Source: Aeromicrobium sp. Leaf350
GTDB taxonomy: Bacteria > Actinomycetota > Actinomycetes > Propionibacteriales > Nocardioidaceae
Length of the DNA: 64,000 nucleotides
Direction of reading: 5' to 3'
Assembly: GCF_916858655.1 (NCBI RefSeq)
Contig: NZ_CAKASL010000001.1
Coordinates: 434,001-498,000 of the forward strand
A program made the position numbers and the translations under genes. Position 1 is the first letter of the stretch; every line of letters begins with the position of its first letter. Under the pieces are notes generated by a model. The model was not told where the DNA came from. It ran no database searches and was given only the letters and a program-made list of their open reading frames with translations. Below, one piece after another: positions 56,160 through 64,000 of this stretch.

Positions 56160-57533
56160 GTGGGCAACGACGACCGCAAGGGGGACGACCGTCGGCGCGA
56201 TCAGCGCCGGACGGTCATGCCGAGCAGCGCGTTCGGACGCACGGCCCGGCTCGCCGCCCTCCCCGTGGGCTTCGCCGGTCGAGCGACCCTCGGTGTCGGC
56301 AAGCGCATGGTCGGCCGCCCCGCGCAGGTGGTGCTGACCGACGTCCAGCGTCGCACCGCCGAGCAGATCTTCTCGGTCCTCGGGCAGCTCAAGGGCGGCG
56401 CGATGAAGTTCGGCCAGGCGATGAGCGTCTTCGAGGCAGCGCTGCCCGACGAGCTCGCCGGCCCGTACCGCGAGGCGCTCACGAAGCTGCAGGACGCCGC
56501 ACCCGCGATGCCCGCCGCCACGGTCCACGGCGTGCTGGCCAACGAGATGGGCGACTTCTGGCGCGAGCAGTTCCAGGAGTTCGACGACACCCCCGTCGCC
56601 GCCGCGTCCATCGGGCAGGTGCACCGCGCGACGTGGGCCGACGGGCGCGAGGTCGCCGTCAAGATCCAGTACCCCGGAGCCGCCCGCGCCCTGCGGGCCG
56701 ACCTGCGCCAGATCGCCCGCCTCTCCCGCCTGTTCTCGGTGCTCGCGCCGGGCCTGGACGTCAAGCCGCTGGTCGCGGAGCTGCAGGCGCGCGTCGAGGA
56801 AGAGCTCGACTACTCGCTCGAGGCGGCCTCACAGGCGGTCTTCGCCGCCGCGTACGCCGACGACCCGGTCTACGTCGTGCCCGGGGTCGTGGCGCACACC
56901 GAACGCGTGCTCGTGACGGAGTGGCTCGAGAGCACCGGCTCGCTCGCCGCCGTCATCGCCGACGGCACCCAGGCCGAGCGTGACGAGCGCGGCGAGCAGT
57001 TCGCCCGGTTCCTGATCGGGAGCCCGCGTCGGTCGGGCCTGCTGCACGCCGATCCGCACCCGGGCAACTTCCGCACGCTGGCCGACGGACGCCTCGGTGT
57101 CGTCGACTTCGGCGCCGTCGCGCACCTCGAGGGCGGATTCGCACCGGTCATCGGCGAGCTCCTGCGTCATGCCGTCCAGGGTGATGCCGAGGCCGTGACC
57201 GAGGGCCTCCGCGCGGAGGGCTTCATCCGTCCGGGCGTCACGATCGACCCCGAGACCCTCGCGGCCTACATCGGCCCGTTCTTCGAGCCTGCCACGGTCG
57301 ACGCGTTCACCTTCAGTCGCGAGTGGCTGCGCGACCAGCTCGCCCGCGTGACGGCACCCGGGGCCGAGGGCATGGGCACCGCGATGAAGGTCAACCTGCC
57401 CCCGGAGTACCTGCTGATCCACCGCGTGTGGACCGGCGCCATCGGCGTGCTGAGCCAGCTCGAGGCCACGGCCCACTTCCGGCAGATCCTGCTGGACGAG
57501 CTACCCGGCTTCGCCGACGATGGCCAGGACTGA
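56160..57533 (+). CDS. ABC1/UbiB-type atypical kinase 2 (Rv3197-like)
   Basis: 457 residues. AMKFGQAMSVFEAALPDEL (KxGQ), VAAASIGQVHRATWADGREVAVKIQYPG, GLLHADPHPGNFRTL and LGVVDFGAVAHLEG are intact kinase motifs. The GTG at 56160 lies 4 bp after the upstream stop with GAGG before it; an ATG at 56217 is the alternative and agrees better with mycobacterial N-termini. In mycobacteria this gene precedes whiB7; here its 3' end overlaps uvrD2 by 33 bp, so nothing lies between. Confidence 0.87.
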   Translation: MGNDDRKGDDRRRDQRRTVMPSSAFGRTARLAALPVGFAGRATLGVGKRMVGRPAQVVLTDVQRRTAEQIFSVLGQLKGGAMKFGQAMSVFEAALPDELAGPYREALTKLQDAAPAMPAATVHGVLANEMGDFWREQFQEFDDTPVAAASIGQVHRATWADGREVAVKIQYPGAARALRADLRQIARLSRLFSVLAPGLDVKPLVAELQARVEEELDYSLEAASQAVFAAAYADDPVYVVPGVVAHTERVLVTEWLESTGSLAAVIADGTQAERDERGEQFARFLIGSPRRSGLLHADPHPGNFRTLADGRLGVVDFGAVAHLEGGFAPVIGELLRHAVQGDAEAVTEGLRAEGFIRPGVTIDPETLAAYIGPFFEPATVDAFTFSREWLRDQLARVTAPGAEGMGTAMKVNLPPEYLLIHRVWTGAIGVLSQLEATAHFRQILLDELPGFADDGQD

Positions 57534-59516
57534 CTCGCCGAACTCCTCGAGCTTGCGTCGCCCCACGCCACTGATGCGCAGCAGCGCCGGGCCGTCGGAC
57601 GGCTTGACCTCCGCGATGAGCTTGAGCGTGTTGTCGTTGAAGACGACGTAGGCGGGCACCTTGCGGTCGGAGGCGATCTCGGTGCGCCACGTGCGCAGCC
57701 GCTCGTAGAGCCCCTCGTCGTAGGTGACGGGGCAGTCGGCGCAGCGACCACGCTTGCGGTCGGCCGCCGTGGCGAGCACCTGCCCGCACACGGGGCACGT
57801 GCGCACCTTGCGGTCGGAGCTGCGGCTGGCTCGCGCGGCGTGGTTGGCCGGCAGGAGCGGGTCGAGGAACCGGGTGGGGCTGCGCTTGGTGCGGGCCGTG
57901 GCGGTGCGCGCGGTGGCCCAGGTGAGGTAGAGGTGACGGCGGGCCCGCGTGACACCCACGTAGAACAGACGGCGCTCCTCCTCGACCGCCTCGGGGGTCT
58001 GGGCGTGCACGATCGGGAGCATGCCCTCGTGCAGGCCGGTGCAGAACACCGCGTCCCACTCCAAGCCCTTGGCCGAGTGGAACGTGGCGAGCGTGACGCC
58101 GTCGGCCGTGGGCGCGTGGGCGGCCTCGGCGCGACGCTCGAGGTCGGCCACGAGGCTGGCGACGGTGGCCTGCGGGTCGGCCTCGACGAAGTCGGCCGCC
58201 ATCGTGGTGAGCGCGTGCAGCGACTCCCACCGGTCGCGAGCGGCACCCGTGCCCTTGGGGGCCTGGTCGGGATGACCCATGCCCGACAGCACGGCCCTGA
58301 CGTCGCCCATCAGGTCGCCCGACGCCTCGGCGACGGCGGCGCCGCGCAGGAGCGTGACGGCCTGGCGCACCTCGGCGCGCTGGAAGAACCCCTCGACGCC
58401 CCGCAGCATGAACGGCACGCCGCGGGAGCCGAGCGCCTCCTCGAAGGCCTCGGACTGGGCGTTGATGCGGAACAGGACGGCCGACTCGCGGTACGGGACC
58501 CCGCGTCGGTTCAGCGCGACGATCTCGTCGGCGACGGCCTCGGCCATCGACGCCTCGTCGGCGTAGCCCGTGTAGTCGACCGGGTCGCCCGCCGGGTTCT
58601 GCGGCTGCAGGGTGACACCGGTGCGCTGCGAGCCGCTGAAGACGGCGTTGGCCGCGGCCACGATCTGCGGCGACGACCGGTAGTTGCGCACCAGCTCGAC
58701 GCGGGTGGCGTCGTCGAAGCGCTGCGCGAACGTGCGCAGGGCGGCGGGCGAGGCCCCCGCGAACGTGTAGATGGTCTGGTACGGGTCGCCCACGACGCAG
58801 ACGTCGGAACGGCCCCCGAGCCACAGGTCGAGCAAGGTGGACTGCAGCGGGTTGACGTCCTGGAACTCGTCGACCACGAACCAGCGGTACTGGCTGCGGA
58901 CCTGCGCGGCGATGCGTTCGTCGGCGTCGAGCATGCCGGCGGTGAAGAGCAGGATGTCCTCGAAGTCGATCTTGCGCTGCTCGCGCTTGATCTCCTCGTA
59001 GGCCAGGAAGGCCGCGCCGACGTCGCCCAGGTCGAGGTCGCCGACGGACCGGCCCGCAGCGCGCCGCGTGTAGTCGTCGGGCACGACGTTGCTGACCTTG
59101 GCCCACTCGATCTCGGACGCCAGGTCGCGCACGATCGCGTTGTCGGGTCGCACCCCGGCGCTGCGTGCGGCGCCCGCGACCATCGCGAACTTCGAGCCGA
59201 TGATCTCCGGCAGGTCGCCGCCGTAGAACTGCGGCCAGAAGTACCGCAGCTGACGCAGGGCGGCGGAGTGGAACGTGCGGGCCTGCACACCCGGGGCTCC
59301 CAGCTGCGACAGCCGCCCGCGCATCTCGCCGGCCGCACGGGTGGTGAACGTGACCGCCAGGACCTCCTGCGGCTTGTACAGACCCGTGTCGACGCCGTAG
59401 GCGATGCGATGCGTGATGGCGCGGGTCTTGCCCGTGCCCGCACCGGCGATGACCGCCACGGGGCCCTTGAGCGCCACGGCGACCTCACGTTGCTCGGGAT
59501 CGAGTGCCTCGAGCAA
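57501..59516 (-). CDS. uvrD2: UvrD2-type superfamily 1A DNA helicase with HRDC domain
   Basis: 671 residues. Walker A VAVIAGAGTGKTRAI, motif II VVDEFQDVNPLQ, motif III VVGDPYQTIYTFAGA, motif IV LVRNYRSS, motif VI VGVTRARRHLYLTWA. After the motor come a Cys4 cluster (CPVCGQVL, CADCP; about 565-590) and a C-terminal HRDC domain. This exact order is mycobacterial UvrD2, an essential 3'-5' repair helicase. Only a TTG (59516) offers a normal start, without a good Shine-Dalgarno; an ATC at 59537 has AGGAG 6 nt upstream (see findings). Confidence 0.92.
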   Translation of the reverse strand: MLEALDPEQREVAVALKGPVAVIAGAGTGKTRAITHRIAYGVDTGLYKPQEVLAVTFTTRAAGEMRGRLSQLGAPGVQARTFHSAALRQLRYFWPQFYGGDLPEIIGSKFAMVAGAARSAGVRPDNAIVRDLASEIEWAKVSNVVPDDYTRRAAGRSVGDLDLGDVGAAFLAYEEIKREQRKIDFEDILLFTAGMLDADERIAAQVRSQYRWFVVDEFQDVNPLQSTLLDLWLGGRSDVCVVGDPYQTIYTFAGASPAALRTFAQRFDDATRVELVRNYRSSPQIVAAANAVFSGSQRTGVTLQPQNPAGDPVDYTGYADEASMAEAVADEIVALNRRGVPYRESAVLFRINAQSEAFEEALGSRGVPFMLRGVEGFFQRAEVRQAVTLLRGAAVAEASGDLMGDVRAVLSGMGHPDQAPKGTGAARDRWESLHALTTMAADFVEADPQATVASLVADLERRAEAAHAPTADGVTLATFHSAKGLEWDAVFCTGLHEGMLPIVHAQTPEAVEEERRLFYVGVTRARRHLYLTWATARTATARTKRSPTRFLDPLLPANHAARASRSSDRKVRTCPVCGQVLATAADRKRGRCADCPVTYDEGLYERLRTWRTEIASDRKVPAYVVFNDNTLKLIAEVKPSDGPALLRISGVGRRKLEEFGESVLAIVGEAG

Positions 59517-59622
59517 GGGGTGCGACGGCGTGCTGATGCTGGGCTCCTGGTGGCGCGTGGGGTGGAATCAGATGATGGCGGGCGTGGTTGACTCCAGCGT
59601 AGAGGTCGAAGGAGACAGTCCC

Positions 59623-59868
59623 ATGAGCGAGACGTTCACGATGTACAGCACCCCGTGGTGCGGCTACTGCCACCGGCTCAAGAGCCAGCTCAAGCGTGAG
59701 GGCATCACGTTCGACGAGGTCGACATCGAGCAGGTCCCCGAGGCCGCCAAGCTGGTCGAGAAGGCTAACAACGGCAACCAGACGGTCCCGACCCTCGTCT
59801 TCGCCGACGGCACGGCGCTGACCAACCCCTCGGTCGCCCAGGTCAAGGCCCAGCTCGCCCTCGCCTGA
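59623..59868 (+). CDS. Mycoredoxin (glutaredoxin-like)
   Basis: 81 residues. MYSTPWCGYCHRLKSQLKREGI contains the CGYC active site; VPTLVFADGTALTNPSVAQVK holds the cis-Pro and glutaredoxin fold. Mycoredoxin-1 (Rv3198A position) reduces mycothiolated proteins using mycothiol. GAAGGAG 8 nt before the ATG at 59623; divergent from uvrD2. Confidence 0.95.
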   Translation: MSETFTMYSTPWCGYCHRLKSQLKREGITFDEVDIEQVPEAAKLVEKANNGNQTVPTLVFADGTALTNPSVAQVKAQLALA

Positions 59869-59895
59869 CCGTCCCGCGCGCTCGCGGCCAGCTGG

Positions 59896-60657
59896 TCAGC
59901 GGGTCTGGAGCGTGATGTCGCCCGAGCCGGTCTCGACCGCGAGGAACGCCTCGCCGTCCTCGTCGGTCGGGACGTCGGTCTCGACGTCGCCGGAGTCGGT
60001 CTCGGTCAGCACGTCGTAGGCGAGGTCGGCGTCCGGCACCGCCACGTCGACGTCGCCCGAGTCGGTGACGACCTTGACGCCATAGGTCTGCTCCGCGAGC
60101 TCCAGGTCGACGTCGCCCGACGTCGTGGTGACCCCGAGGTCGAGCGTCGTGAGGTCGCGTCCCGTGACGTCGCCCGAGGTGGTCCGCACCGAAACGATGC
60201 CGCCCACGCCCGTCAGGTCGACGTCGCCGCCGTCCGCATCGACCTCGAACTGCGCGCCCGCCGGCACCCCGATCGTGACGGTGCCGCCGCACCCGGGGAT
60301 CAGGAGCGGCAGGCACGAGGCGTCGAGCGTGATCGTGCCGCCGTCCTGCTCGGCCGTGAAGTCCGTGCCGAGCCAGCCCCCGACCACCTCGGCGTCGACC
60401 GTGATGTCGTCACCCTCGGCCTGCACGACCTCGACGTCGAGGTTCGTCACGGCGAACGTCAGGGGCTGGTTCGGATCGGTCGTGAACGTGTCCGCGACCC
60501 GGTCCGTGCTGCGCGTCAGGCGTCCGACACCGACGACCAGACCCAGCACCACGAGCACGACCACGATCGTCACGCCCACCGTGATGAGGGTGCGCGACAG
60601 CGGCGACCGCGGGTCCGAGAGGTCGTCGATCTCGGGCTCGACCGGGTCGAAGCTCAT
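59896..60657 (-). CDS. DUF4097 beta-helix-like membrane-anchored protein
   Basis: 253 residues. One membrane helix (LITVGVTIVVVLVVLGLVVGVG, residues 24-46), then repeats of SGDV(D/E/T): TTSGDVTGRDL, TTSGDVDLEL, DSGDVDVAV, DSGDVETDV and GSGDITLQT, characteristic of DUF4097. The repeats predict a stacked beta structure outside the membrane. Two Cys (CLPLLIPGC) could form a disulphide. ATGA overlap with glpD makes them co-translated. Function unknown, possibly adhesion or envelope stress. Confidence 0.82.
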   Translation of the reverse strand: MSFDPVEPEIDDLSDPRSPLSRTLITVGVTIVVVLVVLGLVVGVGRLTRSTDRVADTFTTDPNQPLTFAVTNLDVEVVQAEGDDITVDAEVVGGWLGTDFTAEQDGGTITLDASCLPLLIPGCGGTVTIGVPAGAQFEVDADGGDVDLTGVGGIVSVRTTSGDVTGRDLTTLDLGVTTTSGDVDLELAEQTYGVKVVTDSGDVDVAVPDADLAYDVLTETDSGDVETDVPTDEDGEAFLAVETGSGDITLQTR

Positions 60658-62504
60658 GCCGAGCCCTCGGGGCCGGGCGGAGCGGGCTCCGACGGCACCT
60701 CGGGCTCGGGCGCCCTGCCACGGCGCGGCAGCTTGACCGGCTTCTCCGGCTTCGTCTCCTTCTCGACCTTCTCGGCCGGCGAGACGCTGATCGGGACGAC
60801 GTCGGGCGCGCCCATCCGGGCGGCATCGGCCGTCTCGTCGTCGGGCATCGTCTGGCTCTCCCGCTCGGCCTCGACGCGCTTGAGGTAGTGCTCGACCTCG
60901 CGGGCGCGCTGCGAGCGGCTCCAGCCGAGGGTCTTGCCCATGAGCTCCGCGACCTCGGTGGCGACCTCGGTGCCACGGTCGAACGTCTCGAAGGAGATGC
61001 GCGTGCGGCGCGCGATGACGTCCTCCAGGTGGCGCGCTCCCTCGTGCGTCGTGCCGTAGACGACCTCCGCACGCAGGTAGTCGTCGGCACCGCCGAGCGG
61101 CTTGCCGAGGTCGGGGTACTTCCGCACGAGGTCGAGCAGCTCGAGGGTCAGCGACCCGTACCGGTTGAGCAGGTGCTCGATGCGCCCGACGCTGAGGCCG
61201 GAGCGGGAGGCGAGCTGGTGGCGCTGGTTCCAGAGCGCCTCGTACCCGTCGGCCCCGAGCAGGGGGACGTCCTCGGTGCACGACGGCGGGACCTTGCGGT
61301 CGAGCTCGCCGCTCATCGCGTGGACCGCGGCGTCGACGGCGTCCTTGGCCATGACGCGGTACGTCGTGTACTTGCCGCCGGCGATGACGACGAGCCCCTT
61401 GGTGCTGGTGGAGACGGCGTGCTCGCGCGAGAGCTTGCTGGTGGCGTCCGACTCGCCGGCGAGCAGCGGACGCAACCCGGCGAAGACGCCCTCGACGTCG
61501 TCGTGCGTGAGCGGCTCCACGAGGACCGCGTTGACGTGGTCGAGCAGGTAGTCGATGTCGCTGCGGCTCGCCGCCGGGTGGTCCTTGCTGAGCGACCAGT
61601 CGGTGTCGGTCGTGCCGATCATCCAGTGGCGGCCCCACGGGATGACGAAAAGGACGGACTTCTCGGTGCGCAGGATCAGGCCCGACTCGCCGCGGATGCG
61701 GTCACGCGGCACGACGAGGTGGATGCCCTTCGAGGCGCGCACGTGGAACTGGCCCCGCTCCCCCGCGAACGACTGGGTCTCGTCGGTCCAGACGCCGGTG
61801 GCGTTGACGACCTGGCGGGCCCGCACGTCGATCTCTCGTCCGGTCTCGAGGTCCGCCACGCGGGCACCGATCACGCGGCCGCCCTCACGCAGCAGGTCGA
61901 CGACGCGGGCACGGGTCGCGACGTGCGCACCGTAGGCGGCGGCCGTGCGGGCGATCATCATCGTGTGACGGGCGTCGTCGACCTGCCCGTCGTAGTAGTG
62001 CAGGGCGCCGACGAGGGCGTCCTTGCGCAGCGCCGGCATCACCTTGCGGGCCCCGCGGCGGGTCAGGTGACGGTGGTGCGGCACGCCGCGCGAGCGGCCC
62101 GAGAGCCGCGCCATCGAGTCGTAGAGCAGGACGCCGGACCCGGCGTAGAAGCGCTCCCACACGCGGTGGGTCAGCGGATAGAGGAAGGGCACCGGCTTGA
62201 CCAGGTGCGGAGCGAGCTTCTCGATCAGCAGGCTGCGCTCGGCGAGCGCCTCGGCCACGAGCCGGAAGTCGAGCATCTCGAGGTAGCGCAGGCCGCCGTG
62301 GATGAGCTTGCTGGAGCGGCTCGACGTGCCGGAGGCGAAGTCGCGGGCCTCGACCAGGCCGACGGAGAGTCCTCGGGTCGCGGCGTCGAGCGCGGCACCC
62401 GCACCGACGACCCCGCCGCCGATCACGAGCACGTCGAGGTGCTGGGCCCCCATCGCCTCGAGCGAGCTGTCGCGCTGGGACGGGGACAGGGCCACGGAAC
62501 GCAT
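60654..62504 (-). CDS. glpD: Glycerol-3-phosphate dehydrogenase, aerobic
   Basis: 616 residues. FAD motif DVLVIGGGVVGAGAALDAATRGLSVGLVEARDFASGTSSRSSKLIHGGLRYLE and WMIGTTDTDWSLSKDHPAAS are diagnostic for GlpD. C-terminal DAO-C domain follows, then an added 100-residue Pro/Glu/Lys-rich tail (about 515-616) not seen in the minimal enzyme. It oxidises glycerol 3-phosphate to dihydroxyacetone phosphate, feeding electrons to quinone at the membrane. The ATG at 62504 fits the family N-terminus (MRSVALSPSQRD). Confidence 0.95.
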   Translation of the reverse strand: MRSVALSPSQRDSSLEAMGAQHLDVLVIGGGVVGAGAALDAATRGLSVGLVEARDFASGTSSRSSKLIHGGLRYLEMLDFRLVAEALAERSLLIEKLAPHLVKPVPFLYPLTHRVWERFYAGSGVLLYDSMARLSGRSRGVPHHRHLTRRGARKVMPALRKDALVGALHYYDGQVDDARHTMMIARTAAAYGAHVATRARVVDLLREGGRVIGARVADLETGREIDVRARQVVNATGVWTDETQSFAGERGQFHVRASKGIHLVVPRDRIRGESGLILRTEKSVLFVIPWGRHWMIGTTDTDWSLSKDHPAASRSDIDYLLDHVNAVLVEPLTHDDVEGVFAGLRPLLAGESDATSKLSREHAVSTSTKGLVVIAGGKYTTYRVMAKDAVDAAVHAMSGELDRKVPPSCTEDVPLLGADGYEALWNQRHQLASRSGLSVGRIEHLLNRYGSLTLELLDLVRKYPDLGKPLGGADDYLRAEVVYGTTHEGARHLEDVIARRTRISFETFDRGTEVATEVAELMGKTLGWSRSQRAREVEHYLKRVEAERESQTMPDDETADAARMGAPDVVPISVSPAEKVEKETKPEKPVKLPRRGRAPEPEVPSEPAPPGPEGSA

Positions 62505-62553
62505 GCCCCCAGTCAATCAGGCGCGCGCCACCCCCACACCCCCACGACCCCGG

Positions 62554-62573
62554 CCCGCGGGGTGCTCCGCGGG
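62554..62573 (-). terminator. Hairpin between glpK and glpD
   Basis: CCCGCGG (62554-62560) and CCGCGGG (62567-62573) form a perfect 7-bp stem directly after the glpK stop on the minus strand. It may attenuate read-through from glpK into glpD. Confidence 0.55.
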
Positions 62574-64000
62574 TCAGACCCAGTCGTGGGTGCGCTGGAC
62601 GGCCTTGGTCCAGCGGGCGTGGGCCGTGTCCCGCTGCTCGTCGTCCCACCGGGGATCCCAGTGCTTGCTCTCCTGCCAGTTGTCGACGAGCTCCTCGCAG
62701 CTCGACCAGAAGCCGACCGCGAGCCCGGCCGCGTAGGCCGCTCCGAGCGCGGTCGTCTCGGTCACGACGGGGCGGCTGACCTCGACGCCGAGGACGTCGG
62801 CCTGGATCTGCATGCAGAGGTCGTTGGCCGTCACGCCGCCGTCGACCCGCAGGATCGACAGGTCGAGCCCGGCGTCGACGACCATCGCGTCCACGACGTC
62901 CTTGCTCTGGAAGCAGATCGCCTCGAGGGCGGCGCGCGCGATGTGCGCCTTGGTGTTGAACCGCGACAGACCGACGATCACGCCGCGGGCGTCCGGGCGC
63001 CAGTGCGGGGCGAACAGGCCCGAGAACGCAGGGACGAAGCAGACGTCGCCCGTGTCCTCGACGCTCGCGGCGAGCTCCTCGGTCTCGGCGGCGTCGTCGA
63101 TGATGCCCAGCTGGTCGCGCAGCCACTGGATCGCCGACCCCGTGACTGCGATCGACCCCTCGAGCGCGTAGACCGCGGGCTCGTCGCCGAGCTGGTAGGC
63201 GAGCGTCGTGAGGAGGCCGTGGCTGGACCGCACGATCTCGGTGCCGGTGTTCAGCACCAGGAAGTTGCCGGTGCCGTAGGTGTTCTTGAGCTGGCCCGGC
63301 TCGAAGCACGCCTGCCCCACGAGCGCCGCGTGCTGGTCGCCCAGATCACCGGCCAGCCGCACCTCGCCGCCGAACGGGCCGTCGGCGAGCGTCGTGCCGT
63401 ACACCTCCGACGACGACCGGATCTCCGGCAGCATCTGGCGAGGCACGTCGAACACGGCGAGCAGCTCGTCGTCCCAGGCGAGGGACTCCAGGTCCATCAG
63501 CATCGTGCGGCTCGCGTTCGTGACGTCGATCAGGTGCTGACCGCCGGCAGGGCCGCCCGTGAGCCACCACAGCAGCCACGTGTCGATCGTGCCGAACACG
63601 GCGTGGCCCGCCTCGGCGTCGTCGCGCACGCCGTCGACGTTGGCCAGGACCCAGGCGATCTTGCCGCCGGCGAAGTACGCGGCCGGAGGCAGGCCGGAGC
63701 GGTGACGGATGAGGTCGCCGTGCTTCTCGTCGGCCTCCGCCGCGATCGCCGCGGTGCGGGTGTCCTGCCACACGATCGCGTTCGCGTACGGCTCCCCGGT
63801 GCGCCGGTCCCAGATCACGGTGGTCTCGCGCTGGTTCGTGACGCCCACGGCGGCCAGGTCGGCGTGGGTCAGGTCGGCCGACGCCAGCGCCTCCCGGATG
63901 CAGAGCTCGGTGTTGCGCCAGATCTCGGTCGCGTCGTGCTCGACCCACCCGGCGCGCGGCATGATCTGCTCGTGCTCGACCTGGTGGCGGGCCACCTCCG
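62574..64000 (-). CDS. glpK: Glycerol kinase, 5' end beyond the window
   Basis: 475 residues visible. FGGY kinase motifs: [60 protein letters not shown] (GDQ..L), [19 protein letters not shown] and [21 protein letters not shown]. Typical GlpK begins about 25-30 residues earlier, so the start lies past base 64000. Makes glycerol 3-phosphate for the adjacent GlpD. Confidence 0.96.
   Translation of the reverse strand, partial: EVARHQVEHEQIMPRAGWVEHDATEIWRNTELCIREALASADLTHADLAAVGVTNQRETTVIWDRRTGEPYANAIVWQDTRTAAIAAEADEKHGDLIRHRSGLPPAAYFAGGKIAWVLANVDGVRDDAEAGHAVFGTIDTWLLWWLTGGPAGGQHLIDVTNASRTMLMDLESLAWDDELLAVFDVPRQMLPEIRSSSEVYGTTLADGPFGGEVRLAGDLGDQHAALVGQACFEPGQLKNTYGTGNFLVLNTGTEIVRSSHGLLTTLAYQLGDEPAVYALEGSIAVTGSAIQWLRDQLGIIDDAAETEELAASVEDTGDVCFVPAFSGLFAPHWRPDARGVIVGLSRFNTKAHIARAALEAICFQSKDVVDAMVVDAGLDLSILRVDGGVTANDLCMQIQADVLGVEVSRPVVTETTALGAAYAAGLAVGFWSSCEELVDNWQESKHWDPRWDDEQRDTAHARWTKAVQRTHDWV

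Overview
The window is a high-GC chromosomal segment of an actinobacterium, most likely a member of the Nocardioidaceae (Aeromicrobium/Nocardioides type). The evidence is a mycothiol-dependent formaldehyde pair, a mycoredoxin, a Ku/LigD pair with the mycobacterial POL-PE-LIG domain order, a DUF222-HNH gene, a PPA1309 family gene, and at 47.7-59.9 kb a gene order matching the Mycobacterium tuberculosis Rv3193c-Rv3198A block. Codon use is uniform and I see no prophage, insertion sequence or CRISPR array. Assignments were made by reading translated sequence; no database search was run.

Layout. 0-8 kb: truncated linalool dehydratase/isomerase-like gene, DJ-1/PfpI protein, DUF222-HNH protein, DUF429, YibE/F membrane protein, DHFR-like reductase, and a divergent MFS transporter/MarR pair with an operator between them. 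8-17.7 kb: stress and genome-maintenance block with small acidic proteins, Ku and LigD (NHEJ), a second PfpI protein, a HelR-type RNA polymerase helicase behind a rifamycin-associated element, a SigB/SigF-type sigma factor, and small envelope/stress proteins. 17.7-28.1 kb: iron uptake, with a double-AraC regulator, two paralogous siderophore-binding lipoproteins, two FecCD permeases, an ATPase and a heterodimeric exporter-fold ABC pair. 28-30 kb: mycothiol formaldehyde detoxification. 30-35 kb: MMPL transporter with TetR regulator, and an ABC1 kinase. 35-41 kb: MazF-type toxin-antitoxin, small stress proteins, secreted lipase, a third siderophore-binding protein, VOC protein and initiator tRNA. 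41-47.6 kb: two Ser/Thr kinases, a desaturase/reductase operon, an alpha/beta hydrolase. 47.7-59.9 kb: the conserved actinobacterial block (UPF0182, PPA1309, PDZ-Lon protease, DUF2342, NUDIX, YgjP-like, DUF5679, E1-like protein, ABC1 kinase, UvrD2, mycoredoxin), notably without whiB7. 59.9-64 kb: DUF4097, GlpD and truncated GlpK.

The most striking non-coding signal is a repeated promoter, GNNT-N15/16-GGGTAC, upstream of small stress-type genes around the sigma factor. It matches the published Streptomyces SigB consensus. At five sites the GGGTAC lies exactly 9 nt before an ATG with no usable Shine-Dalgarno, implying leaderless or near-leaderless stress transcripts. Other regulatory signals are three DtxR-like iron boxes at the siderophore genes, a rifamycin-associated element at helR, paired 25-bp operators at the TetR gene, and six DnaA-box-like 9-mers spaced by about whole helical turns at 54.85-54.94 kb.
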